A model generated the notes under the pieces. That model worked only from the letters and a program-made list of their open reading frames with translations. It was not told the origin of the DNA and did not search any database. From NCBI GenBank assembly GCA_027487845.1, contig JAIYCV010000042.1, positions 62,001 to 126,000 on the forward strand: a stretch of 64,000 nucleotides of DNA, written 5' to 3'. The stretch comes from Flammeovirgaceae bacterium. Its GTDB lineage: Bacteria; Bacteroidota; Bacteroidia; Cytophagales; Cyclobacteriaceae. The position numbers were made by a program, and so were the translations under genes. Below, in pieces: positions 56,463 to 64,000 of this stretch; positions within the stretch are counted from its first letter, which is position 1, and each line of letters starts with the position of its first letter.

Positions 56463-56929
56463 GCGGGAATTGGTATGACTCGGCTATCTTTAAACGTGGA
56501 TAAAATTACAGTTGATTGCATGTTATCTACTACTTCAATATTAGAAACTTTTTCTAACATTAACGATTGATACGCGGGAATATCTGAGGCAACTATTTTC
56601 ATGATAAAATCGGCCTGACCAGTTACATGGTGGCATTCAACCACTTCCTCAATTTTGCTGATGGCTTTAATAAATTTATCGATATTGTCTTTATTATGAC
56701 CTTTCAATGAAACCGTCACAAACGTGCACACACCAAGGCCGATACTTGCTTGATCGACCACTGCGTGATAGCTCTTGATTACACCCGCGTTCTCAAGCTT
56801 CTTTACACGCTCGAGCGTTGGCGCGGGGGAAAGGCCGATTTCGGAAGCTAGCTGTGCGTTGGTTATGTTAGAATTGGTTTGTAACAATTCCAATATTTTT
56901 CTATCCGTTGGGTCAAGTTTAATCTTCAT
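56459..56929 (-). CDS. Lrp/AsnC-family transcriptional regulator
   Basis: 156 aa. An N-terminal winged helix (LDPTDRKILELLQTNSNITNAQLASEIGLSPAPTLERVKKLENAGVIKSY) precedes a C-terminal RAM ligand-binding domain (about 70-145, VVECHHVTGQADFIMKIVASD). It probably senses an amino acid. A 14 bp-arm palindrome lies about 35 nt upstream and may be its operator. First gene of a two-gene unit with the phosphoribosyltransferase. Confidence 0.92.
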   Translation of the reverse strand: MKIKLDPTDRKILELLQTNSNITNAQLASEIGLSPAPTLERVKKLENAGVIKSYHAVVDQASIGLGVCTFVTVSLKGHNKDNIDKFIKAISKIEEVVECHHVTGQADFIMKIVASDIPAYQSLMLEKVSNIEVVDNMQSTVILSTFKDSRVIPIPA

Positions 56930-56963
56930 GTATACTACTTATTTAATTTTGTTTGTGTGGCGT

Positions 56964-56995
56964 TTTTAGAAATAAAATTTGTTTTATTTCTAAAA
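56964..56995. promoter_or_regulatory. Long AT-rich palindrome upstream of the Lrp/AsnC gene
   Basis: Perfect 14 bp arms TTTTAGAAATAAAA (56964-56977) and TTTTATTTCTAAAA (56982-56995) around TTTG. Lrp proteins bind AT-rich dyads and often control their own genes, so this is a good autoregulatory operator candidate. Confidence 0.6.
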
Positions 56996-57066
56996 TACAA
57001 AATTAATCATTTAATTAAATTTCTTAGGATTGTTTTACAACGATCTCCGCACACGGTTGAACTCTG

Positions 57067-58284
57067 TCATTCGCGCGCTTTCTCAAGATTTTTCAATCGT
57101 TTTTTAGCATCTTTATACGCTTCTTGTTTTCGCCCAGATTTCTTTTTTACCTCATTGAAGTATTTTTTTGCTTCCTTGTTATTGCCTTGCTTCACGTTTA
57201 TTTCGCCCAACTCGATAAGAGAGTATAAATAATATCCAGATTCAGTCGCTTCCGTCTGCTCTGAATAATCCACCGCCTTTTGATAGTAGGTTTTGGCTTT
57301 CACGAGGTCGCCCCTATTACCATATACCTGGCCCAGATAAAAAGAAGCGTATCGTCCACTGGTAGCTTCATAGCCTATTTTTCCACTATCAATTCTGTTG
57401 ATGATATTTTTTGAGGCAAGTTCCAGTTCTAAATGCATTCCACGACTATAAAGCATTCGGGCATAATACCTGTGGAAATACGGATTGTCGGGATAAGTTT
57501 GGTATAAATATTCAGCCACTTTAAAGGCTGTAATCTGATCGCTTTCATAATTGTTTGTGATCCGCATTAGCCAAACCATTGCCTCGGTGCGCGTATAAAA
57601 TGCATTGTAACTCACTTCTTTCAGCTGCTTTAAGCCGAGTTTCTTGTCGCCCTTGGGGAAGAACCACATAATGGGTTTAAGCGCGGAATAATTTTCTGGC
57701 ACCCATACAGAAAAGTAATTGTACAGCGCATCGCCAAAAAGCAATTCCGGGCTCAACTCTTCCTTCTCCTTACATTCTTCCATATACTTTAGAGCGGCCT
57801 TTCCTTCAAGGGCGGCTTTGCGCCAATTTTTTCTTTCTTCATCGGCAAATAATCTGCCTTTAAATCCATGGGCGGCCGCAAGAAAGAAGGCAGCTTCTAA
57901 TTTATAGTCTTTAAAGTTCTCGCGAAGATTCTGTGCTACCGCGATGGTGCTGTCCATGTACGCCAAAAACCGGATGTCATGCTGAGTGTTCTTTGTGTCG
58001 GGCATTATTTTCCACCATTCATTGAGCCCTAAAAGAAAGTAAGGAAGTGGATGCCATCCATAGCGTTTCATCAATTTACGAAACTGCTGCTCTGCCTTGT
58101 CAAACTTAAAATTATACATATCGTTCAACGCAGAAGTTGACTCGAGTTGAACACGCAAATCCGAAATAAGAATGATGGTGGTATCCTTCTTTTCTTGGCC
58201 TTTGATGGTGCCAAAAGTTAACAATAATATAATTGCAATAAATACTGGGTATAAGTTCGACTTGCAACCGATTTGAAACTTCAT
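57067..58284 (-). CDS. Exported TPR-repeat protein
   Basis: 405 aa with an N-terminal signal peptide/anchor (about 10-29, LYPVFIAIILLLTFGTIKGQ). The body is helical with TPR-like repeats, clearest at the end (YASFYLGQVYGNRGDLVKAKTYYQKAVDY; YYLYSLIELGEINVKQGNNKEAKKYFNEVKKK). The C-terminus is strongly basic. Family members are common in Bacteroidota with unknown function. Divergent from the membrane protein gene at 58353. Confidence 0.8.
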   Translation of the reverse strand: MKFQIGCKSNLYPVFIAIILLLTFGTIKGQEKKDTTIILISDLRVQLESTSALNDMYNFKFDKAEQQFRKLMKRYGWHPLPYFLLGLNEWWKIMPDTKNTQHDIRFLAYMDSTIAVAQNLRENFKDYKLEAAFFLAAAHGFKGRLFADEERKNWRKAALEGKAALKYMEECKEKEELSPELLFGDALYNYFSVWVPENYSALKPIMWFFPKGDKKLGLKQLKEVSYNAFYTRTEAMVWLMRITNNYESDQITAFKVAEYLYQTYPDNPYFHRYYARMLYSRGMHLELELASKNIINRIDSGKIGYEATSGRYASFYLGQVYGNRGDLVKAKTYYQKAVDYSEQTEATESGYYLYSLIELGEINVKQGNNKEAKKYFNEVKKKSGRKQEAYKDAKKRLKNLEKARE

Positions 58285-58352
58285 ATAAGAACACGAAATA
58301 ACACAAAAACTAACACAGTTAACTACCTTTCCACATTAATACCTTTGGTTCT

Positions 58353-58985
58353 ATGCAAACAACTTCTGATGTAAAATCGTTATTCGCAGCCGAAAAGAAA
58401 CTGACTTTTTTTCTTCTTTGCTTAGCCACCTTTTTACTTTTATACATAAAGAAGGCCTTTATTGAAAGTGAAACTGCCGCCTTTTTGTTTTTGGAAGATA
58501 GGCCCGAAGGGGGCATCCTTCAGCTGCTTACTGCCATTCAATTCTTATCGATCCCCCTTGTGTACTTATGGAAGTTTACAGTAATTGCTTTTGTGATTTG
58601 GGTGGGCAGTTTTATGTTTGGCTACCGAATTACTTACAGCCAATGTTGGGGGCTGGTGATTGTTTGCGAGTTTACTTTCTTGCTTCCAGAGTTGGTTAAA
58701 ATTTTCTGGTTTATGTTTGTAGAAACTGACCCACGGCTTTCGGATGTGAATGCTTTTTATCCGCTTTCGTTGATGAGCTTTTTCGATTACTATGAAATGG
58801 ATAAAAGGTATGTTTACCCTCTTAAGGCCCTTAACGTGTTCGAAGTTGCATATTGGTTTCTGTTGGTGGAAGGTGTTCATCACTTCGCGCGCAAGAAAAG
58901 GCACGTTGCTTGGATAATAGTGTCGTGTTCCTATATTTTAATTTTCTTTTTGTGGCTTTGGTTTTATGTTGTAGTGTACAAATAG
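58353..58985 (+). CDS. Hypothetical multi-span membrane protein
   Basis: 210 aa with about five hydrophobic segments (around 20-34, 65-93, 98-123, 158-174, 183-208). The order and size vaguely recall Yip1/DUF-type inner-membrane proteins, but I do not recognise it. It is divergent from the TPR gene and convergent with the antiporter gene. Confidence 0.65.
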   Translation: MQTTSDVKSLFAAEKKLTFFLLCLATFLLLYIKKAFIESETAAFLFLEDRPEGGILQLLTAIQFLSIPLVYLWKFTVIAFVIWVGSFMFGYRITYSQCWGLVIVCEFTFLLPELVKIFWFMFVETDPRLSDVNAFYPLSLMSFFDYYEMDKRYVYPLKALNVFEVAYWFLLVEGVHHFARKKRHVAWIIVSCSYILIFFLWLWFYVVVYK

Positions 58986-59033
58986 AGACTAACGCTAATT
59001 GGCATCTGCCGAAAGGCAACTCATCTTGCTCTA

Positions 59034-60266
59034 TTAATTCTTCAAGTTCAGAATCTTCTTCATTACCGGCCCACTGGTAATACTGGTTACCAACGCCATG
59101 ATTACAAGTGCTATGAAAATTGTTTCGTTAATTAAACCCGCGTCAAGTGCAACCAGGCCGAGGATTATCTCCATGGCGCCTCGAGCATTCATTCCAAAAC
59201 CGATGGCGAGCGATTCGCGTTTTGAAAAGCCTCCCATGTAAGCCCCTAGCCCACTGCCCAACAGCTTTCCCGCAAAGGCAATGGCAATAATCACTAATGT
59301 AATAAGCCAGTCAAAGTGCAGCAGAAAATTTACTTTCAGCCCAATGCCCACAAAGAATAGTGGGGCAAAAATATTATTAATGAATTGATGAACTATTTCC
59401 TTTGCCTTTTCAGATAAATGCTCAGAATCGCCCAAAGCTACGCCAATCATAAAAGCACCAAAAATGGCATGGATACCGATCGACTCTGTAAAGGCAGCTC
59501 CTAAAAAACAAAGAGCAAGCGAAAGCGAAAGCAGCCCCCCCGGCCATGCTAAATTTTTATTTACCCACGGGAGTATTTTATTTAAAATCCACCGGCCAAT
59601 AGTAAGCATAAAGACTGCAAAACCGAGCGTCAATAAAAAAGTATAACCTATCGATAGGCCTGACCCTTTGCCAATCAACCCCAGTATTACCGAAAAAATC
59701 ATCCAGCCAATTACATCATCCACCATGGCCGAGGCCACCACCAACATGCCAATTTTTGTCTTGAAAAGTTTTAAATCCATCATGATTCTAACAATAATGG
59801 GCAAGGCAGTTATTGCCATGGCAGTGCCCATAAACAAGGAAAACAAAAGAAGATCAGGGTGGCTGCCTTCAAAAAAAGAGGGAAATGAATAGGGAACAAT
59901 AAAGCCAATGAAAAAAGGAATAGCTAAACCTAGCAGGCTAGTTGAAAGTGCTTGTTTACCTTGTTGAAGAACTATATGAAGGTCTACTTCCAAGCCTGCA
60001 ATAAAGAGTAACAACACTACGGCAATTTTTGTAAACGCATCCAATCCAATGGCAGAGCCCCCGGTTGGTGGGAAAAGAGAATGGAATAATTCGGGCGAAA
60101 GAGTTCCTAAAATGGTGGGGCCTAAAATTAACCCCGCAATAATTTCGCCCACTACTGTTGGTTGCTTAAGCTTTCTAGCAAATTCTGCCATCAATCTTCC
60201 AAGGGCTAGCATCACGCTCAGCTCAATCATTAATTGAATCAACTCACTATGCGATAGTTTACTCAT
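59034..60266 (-). CDS. Monovalent cation/proton antiporter (CPA2 type)
   Basis: 410 aa with about 12 membrane segments. GEIIAGLILGPTILG, ASAMVDDVIGWMIF (the tandem Asp typical of the ion site) and GMNARGAMEIILGLVALDAGLI are hallmark motifs. It probably exchanges Na+ or K+ for protons. No C-terminal TrkA domain is present. Its start overlaps the stop of the universal stress protein gene by 8 nt, indicating coupling. Confidence 0.9.
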   Translation of the reverse strand: MSKLSHSELIQLMIELSVMLALGRLMAEFARKLKQPTVVGEIIAGLILGPTILGTLSPELFHSLFPPTGGSAIGLDAFTKIAVVLLLFIAGLEVDLHIVLQQGKQALSTSLLGLAIPFFIGFIVPYSFPSFFEGSHPDLLLFSLFMGTAMAITALPIIVRIMMDLKLFKTKIGMLVVASAMVDDVIGWMIFSVILGLIGKGSGLSIGYTFLLTLGFAVFMLTIGRWILNKILPWVNKNLAWPGGLLSLSLALCFLGAAFTESIGIHAIFGAFMIGVALGDSEHLSEKAKEIVHQFINNIFAPLFFVGIGLKVNFLLHFDWLITLVIIAIAFAGKLLGSGLGAYMGGFSKRESLAIGFGMNARGAMEIILGLVALDAGLINETIFIALVIMALVTSITSGPVMKKILNLKN

Positions 60267-61119
60267 GAGTTGCCTCCTTTCCTGGGTGAACTATAAGTAG
60301 GTTACAAGGCAGGTCAGCAAAAACATATTCAAGGTCGTGGGTAAAAACCCTATCAAACAATTTAAACTTCTGCTTCGGGGCACCAACAACTAGCAAGTCA
60401 GCATTCTTACTGTTGGCAAATTTTACCAGTTCAAAGCCTGATTTACCCGAAAGCATTTTGATATTTATTTTGCAATGCGCGTGAGAAATGTTCCCCAGCA
60501 TTTTTTCAACATACTCAGCTTCCTGCCGTAATAAATTCTGTCTTACCTCACTGTATTCCTCTTCCGACTGCTGATCGAACGATGCCATGGCAAGTCCGTA
60601 CAACTTAATTTCCCTTACAACGTGTATCCAGGGAGCTACCTCAGGGGGAGCAATTTTACACGCCAATTTTAGCGCATCTTCAATAAATGGACTATCTTCT
60701 GCATTTACCACGATATTTTTAAATGGGTGAGAAGTTTCGCTCGGATTCGTCATGACTAACAGCGAGCAATCTGCTTTGCGCATAATTTTTCGCGCAATCG
60801 TACCAATATAGTATTTCAGTAATTTTTCTTTTTTTAAAGCCCCTACAATCAAGAGGTCAATTTTCTTATCGCGACAAATCTGAAGTATTTTGTTTACGGG
60901 ATCACCCTCTTCAAAAATCACTTGTGGCTGGATTTGATAAGAGATAGTTTGTTTTACTAAATTTTGAATTCTATCCAGCTCATTACCCTTGCCCTTACCA
61001 ATATGAATAAGGAAAAGTTGAGCATTAAAATGATGTGCAAGCAGAAACGCTTCTGATAACATTGCAGGTGCGGTTGGCGAAAATGCAATTGCTAGTGCTA
61101 TTTTATTGATCGAAGGCAT
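60259..61119 (-). CDS. Tandem universal stress protein
   Basis: 286 aa with two UspA-like domains (about 1-135 and 142-283). The first has LLIVGALKKEKLLKYYIGTIARKIMRKADCSLLVM, the second ADLLVVGAPKQKFKLFDRVFTHDLEYVFADLPCNLLIVH. The glycine-rich ATP motif is only partly kept. It is upstream of and overlaps the antiporter gene by 8 nt, so a regulatory role on transport is plausible. Confidence 0.88.
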   Translation of the reverse strand: MPSINKIALAIAFSPTAPAMLSEAFLLAHHFNAQLFLIHIGKGKGNELDRIQNLVKQTISYQIQPQVIFEEGDPVNKILQICRDKKIDLLIVGALKKEKLLKYYIGTIARKIMRKADCSLLVMTNPSETSHPFKNIVVNAEDSPFIEDALKLACKIAPPEVAPWIHVVREIKLYGLAMASFDQQSEEEYSEVRQNLLRQEAEYVEKMLGNISHAHCKINIKMLSGKSGFELVKFANSKNADLLVVGAPKQKFKLFDRVFTHDLEYVFADLPCNLLIVHPGKEATHE

Positions 61120-61325
61120 CCGCCTAAATATACACCAAGTTTTTAGTTTAAATAAATAATGACCTTAATACGTAATGACGTACTCGTTGTAGTGTCCCTC
61201 GGATTAAAACTCGAGACTTGCTCCAACGATAAAATTTAATTCCCCCGATAACAACTATTAAAGAATAGAAGCGTTGAAATAAAGGTTATTTCATTCCCAA
61301 TCAAAAGAGAATTCATTTTCCAAAA

Positions 61326-62594
61326 ATGACCTTTACCCAACTCATTTTCGGGACTCAAAAGATTGAGACGGGATCTCAAAAACGCAAATTATTACTAACC
61401 GCTTATTTACTTTTAGTGTATTTAGGCATTCAGATTTATTTTTTAATTGTTTCGCAGTTCAATCCAAATAGTGACTCCTCATTTCTTTTCGCGGGCAATA
61501 TCGTCTCTATAATCTGCTTGCTTTTTCTGAGATGGGGTTGGGTAGACATTTCAATAGTAATTCATTTAATCGGGGCTTCAGCCACTACATTCTATTTTTG
61601 CGCAATTGAACAGAACCCCTACGAAACAGCGACTTACCTTTATTTTCTCGGCTCAAGTATTGGCGCGTTAGCGATTTTTGGATACCGCGAACGATGGAAA
61701 GGAATTTCATACACATCTTTAAATTTTCTTTTGTTCTTAATCGCCTATTTCAATAAGGTAACATTTACACCAACCCACCCGCACTTTTATTTGATCTCCA
61801 ATTTTTCAATAATTTTGGTCTTGGGAGGAGTAATCGTTCTATTTTTCGATTGGCTATCCATACAATCGGAGTTAAAGATCCTCAATAAAAACAATGAGCT
61901 ACAGAAGTTGAACGCAGAGCTCGATAGCTTCGTTTATCGCGCTTCGCATGATCTTCGTTCACCGCTAAGCTCCATTCTTGGCCTAGCGGATATAGCCTCA
62001 AAAACAACTGACGTTGATGAGATGCGAATGTGCATTGACATGATAAAAACGAGAGTGCACGTTCAAGATAATTTTATTAAAGATATAATCGATTACTCAA
62101 GAAATTCACGAGTAGATGTAAAACCAGAAACAATACAACTAAAAGAATTTGTCTACACAATTGTGGAAACGCTTATCTTTAATGAGGGCGCTAAAGAAAT
62201 AAAGTATGAAGTAGAAATTCCAACTAACTTTGTTGTGATAGCAGACAAAACCCGCCTCAGGGTAGTACTAAGTAACTTGATCTCAAATGCCATTAAGTAT
62301 AGAGATACGAAGAAGGACCATAAGTACATAAAAATCGGTGCTTTAAAGTACCCTACGCAAGTAGACATTTTCGTTGAAGACAATGGAATAGGCATTGCCG
62401 ATGAAAGTCAAGGCAAAATATTCACCATGTTTTATAGGGGAACAGAACATTCGAAGGGGTCTGGCCTTGGTCTCTTCATTGCAAAAGAAGCTGTTGTAAA
62501 AACTGGGGGCTCAATTCGGTTCAAGTCTACTTTTGGTGAGGGCACTACCTTTTTGTTTTCAGTTCCAATGAAAATCAAATCAAGCTTCTTCTAG
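61326..62594 (+). CDS. Sensor histidine kinase
   Basis: 422 aa. Five or six membrane segments (about 22-180) precede a short coiled coil (about 180-200). The HisKA domain has H208 in YRASHDLRSPLSSILGLA. The HATPase_c domain has N box NLISNAIKYRDT, G1 DNGIGIADES and G2 KGSGLGLFIAKEA. No response regulator is adjacent, and the membrane sensor is not a known named domain. Confidence 0.92.
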   Translation: MTFTQLIFGTQKIETGSQKRKLLLTAYLLLVYLGIQIYFLIVSQFNPNSDSSFLFAGNIVSIICLLFLRWGWVDISIVIHLIGASATTFYFCAIEQNPYETATYLYFLGSSIGALAIFGYRERWKGISYTSLNFLLFLIAYFNKVTFTPTHPHFYLISNFSIILVLGGVIVLFFDWLSIQSELKILNKNNELQKLNAELDSFVYRASHDLRSPLSSILGLADIASKTTDVDEMRMCIDMIKTRVHVQDNFIKDIIDYSRNSRVDVKPETIQLKEFVYTIVETLIFNEGAKEIKYEVEIPTNFVVIADKTRLRVVLSNLISNAIKYRDTKKDHKYIKIGALKYPTQVDIFVEDNGIGIADESQGKIFTMFYRGTEHSKGSGLGLFIAKEAVVKTGGSIRFKSTFGEGTTFLFSVPMKIKSSFF

Positions 62595-62620
62595 ATTTCA
62601 TCTCACTAATTAGTTATTTA

Positions 62621-62628
62621 TATCTTTG
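62621..62628 (+). promoter_or_regulatory. -7 element directly upstream of glyS
   Basis: TATCTTTG is a perfect TAnnTTTG, ending 6 nt before the glyS ATG (62635). Transcription would start at or within about 2 nt of the start codon, giving a nearly leaderless mRNA. The -33 region is weak. Confidence 0.6.
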
Positions 62629-62634
62629 CGGCTT

Positions 62635-64000
62635 ATGGCAACACAAGACGACAACCTTTTGAAGAAAGTGATTTCCCATGCCAAGGAGTATGGGTTTGTT
62701 TTTCCTTCCAGCGAAATTTATGATGGCCTTAGCGCTGTTTATGACTATGGTCAAAATGGAGTAGAGTTGAAAAATAACATCAAAGAATATTGGTGGAAGT
62801 TTATGACTCAAACTCAGGAAAATATCGTGGGGTTAGATTCGGCCATCTTTATGCACCCCACAATTTGGAAAGCCTCTGGCCATGTGGATGCTTTCAACGA
62901 TCCGATGGTTGATAATAAAGATTCGAAAAAAAGATATCGTGCCGATGTGCTGGTAGAAGATGCCATCGGAAAATTAGAAGACAAAATAGAAAAAGAGGTA
63001 GAAAAAGCTGCTAAGCGTTTTGGCGAAACATTTGACGCCAACATGTTTAAGTCTACCAATGGGCGCGTTGTTGAGTACCAAAAGAAAATTGACGAGGCCA
63101 ATATGCGGTTGAAAAACGCTATGACCAATGGCAATATGGACGAGATGAGGCAGTTGATTGTCGACTTAGAAGTGGCAGACCCAATTTCCGGAACTCGCAA
63201 TTGGACAGAAGTTCGTCAGTTTAATTTGATGTTTTCAACGGAGATGGGCAGTGTTGCTGAAGACACTAATAAAATTTATTTGCGCCCAGAAACTGCCCAA
63301 GGAATTTTCGTAAACTTTCTGAATGTTCAAAAAACGGGTCGCATGAAAATCCCGTTCGGGATTGCACAAATTGGTAAAGCATTTAGAAACGAAATAGTAG
63401 CGCGTCAATTCATTTTCAGAATGCGTGAGTTCGAACAAATGGAGATGCAATTTTTTGTGAAACCCGGTGAAGAAATGCAGTGGTACGAATTCTGGAAGGC
63501 AAAACGAATGAAGTGGCATCAGACATTGGGACTTGGTTCTGAAAATTATCGTTATCACGATCACTTAAATCTGGCTCACTATGCCAATGCTGCTTGCGAC
63601 ATACAATTCAATTTCCCGATGGGCTTTAAAGAACTAGAAGGCATTCATAGTCGCACCGATTTTGATCTGAAAAGCCATGAGAAATTCTCTGGCAAAAAAT
63701 TACAATACTTCGATTCTGAAACAAATCAAAACTACGTTCCTTATGTAGTAGAAACATCCGTAGGATTAGATAGAATGTTTTTATCTGTTTTATCGAGCGC
63801 CTACAAAGAAGAAAAACTAGCAGCAGCTGAAGGTAAAGAAGAAGGCAACGAACGCGTGGTACTTACTATACCACCCGCCCTAGCACCTAACAAGGTGGCC
63901 ATACTTCCGTTGATGAAGAAAGACGGGCTTCCCGAAAAAGCCCTTGCTATCCTCAACGATTTCAAACATGACTTCCGTTGTTATTATGAAGATAAAGATA
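62635..64000 (+). CDS. glyS: Glycine--tRNA ligase (partial, runs off window)
   Basis: 455 codons visible of an expected 490-520. Class II synthetase of the homodimeric type. Motif 1-like YDYGQNGVELKNNIKEYWW and GLDSAIFMHPTIWKASGHVDAFNDPMVD come first. Motif 2 is KIPFGIAQIGKAFRNEIVARQFIFRMREFEQMEMQFF, and YVVETSVGLDRMFLSVL is close to motif 3. The C-terminal anticodon-binding domain begins near LTIPPALAPNKVAILPL and is cut. ATG at 62635, from direct translation. Confidence 0.96.
   Translation, partial: MATQDDNLLKKVISHAKEYGFVFPSSEIYDGLSAVYDYGQNGVELKNNIKEYWWKFMTQTQENIVGLDSAIFMHPTIWKASGHVDAFNDPMVDNKDSKKRYRADVLVEDAIGKLEDKIEKEVEKAAKRFGETFDANMFKSTNGRVVEYQKKIDEANMRLKNAMTNGNMDEMRQLIVDLEVADPISGTRNWTEVRQFNLMFSTEMGSVAEDTNKIYLRPETAQGIFVNFLNVQKTGRMKIPFGIAQIGKAFRNEIVARQFIFRMREFEQMEMQFFVKPGEEMQWYEFWKAKRMKWHQTLGLGSENYRYHDHLNLAHYANAACDIQFNFPMGFKELEGIHSRTDFDLKSHEKFSGKKLQYFDSETNQNYVPYVVETSVGLDRMFLSVLSSAYKEEKLAAAEGKEEGNERVVLTIPPALAPNKVAILPLMKKDGLPEKALAILNDFKHDFRCYYEDKD

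Overview
This 64 kb window is chromosomal DNA from a member of the Bacteroidota, most likely the order Cytophagales (my inference from gene content; no 16S rRNA gene is present). Several genes start behind the Bacteroidota promoter form TTTG, 19 nt spacer, TAnnTTTG, with no Shine-Dalgarno sequence. Family content also fits: BshA for bacillithiol, TonB-dependent receptors, DUF5686, DUF3467 and DUF5522 proteins, a 7TM-AraC regulator, and a GH3/beta-lactamase-fold fusion. The base composition is moderate, with AT-rich intergenic spacers.

Layout. 1-8.3 kb: the N-terminal half of mutL (runs off the left edge), a GH3-like/serine hydrolase fusion, bshA, and a VWA/MoxR-type AAA+ pair. 8.3-11.3 kb: an accessory pocket with an orphan gene, a wrecked parDE toxin-antitoxin pair, a homocysteine methyltransferase, a cytochrome c fragment and an AlbA_2 protein. 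11.4-19.2 kb: PIN-PhoH, sucD, an exported FecR-like/TPR protein paired with a CHASE2 membrane protein, meaB and a TonB-dependent receptor. 19.2-23.4 kb: a cobalamin locus in which a B12 riboswitch controls a BtuB-like receptor, a Dph6-like ATP pyrophosphatase and a DUF5522 mini-protein, with a BtuF-like lipoprotein divergent. 23.5-28.8 kb: an ECF sigma factor with a membrane partner, an M1 peptidase fusion and a 7TM-AraC regulator.

28.9-46.3 kb, all on the minus strand, is the translation and transcription core. In transcription order it reads tRNA-Tyr, tRNA-Gly, a degenerate tRNA, tRNA-Thr, tuf, terminator; promoter, tRNA-Trp, secE, nusG, rplK, rplA, rplJ, rplL, attenuator-like hairpin, rpoB, rpoC, DUF3467, terminator; promoter, rpsL, rpsG, fusA, rpsJ, terminator. 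46.4-64 kb is mostly housekeeping: DUF721 and recF, pdhA, an envelope TPR protein, ribH, a DUF5686 protein, icd, a CAP protein, panB, a phosphoribosyltransferase with an Lrp/AsnC regulator, a TPR protein, a cation/proton antiporter with a universal stress protein, a histidine kinase, and glyS (runs off the right edge).

No insertion sequence, prophage, CRISPR array or obvious multi-gene defence island is visible. The most interesting items are the GH3 domain lacking its expected catalytic residues, the regulated B12 operon with two non-transport passengers, a lipoprotein signal peptide that looks built from intergenic repeats, rpoB starting with TTG, a degenerate tRNA beside tRNA-Thr, a terminator overlapping a promoter, and the FecR-like/CHASE2 pair.
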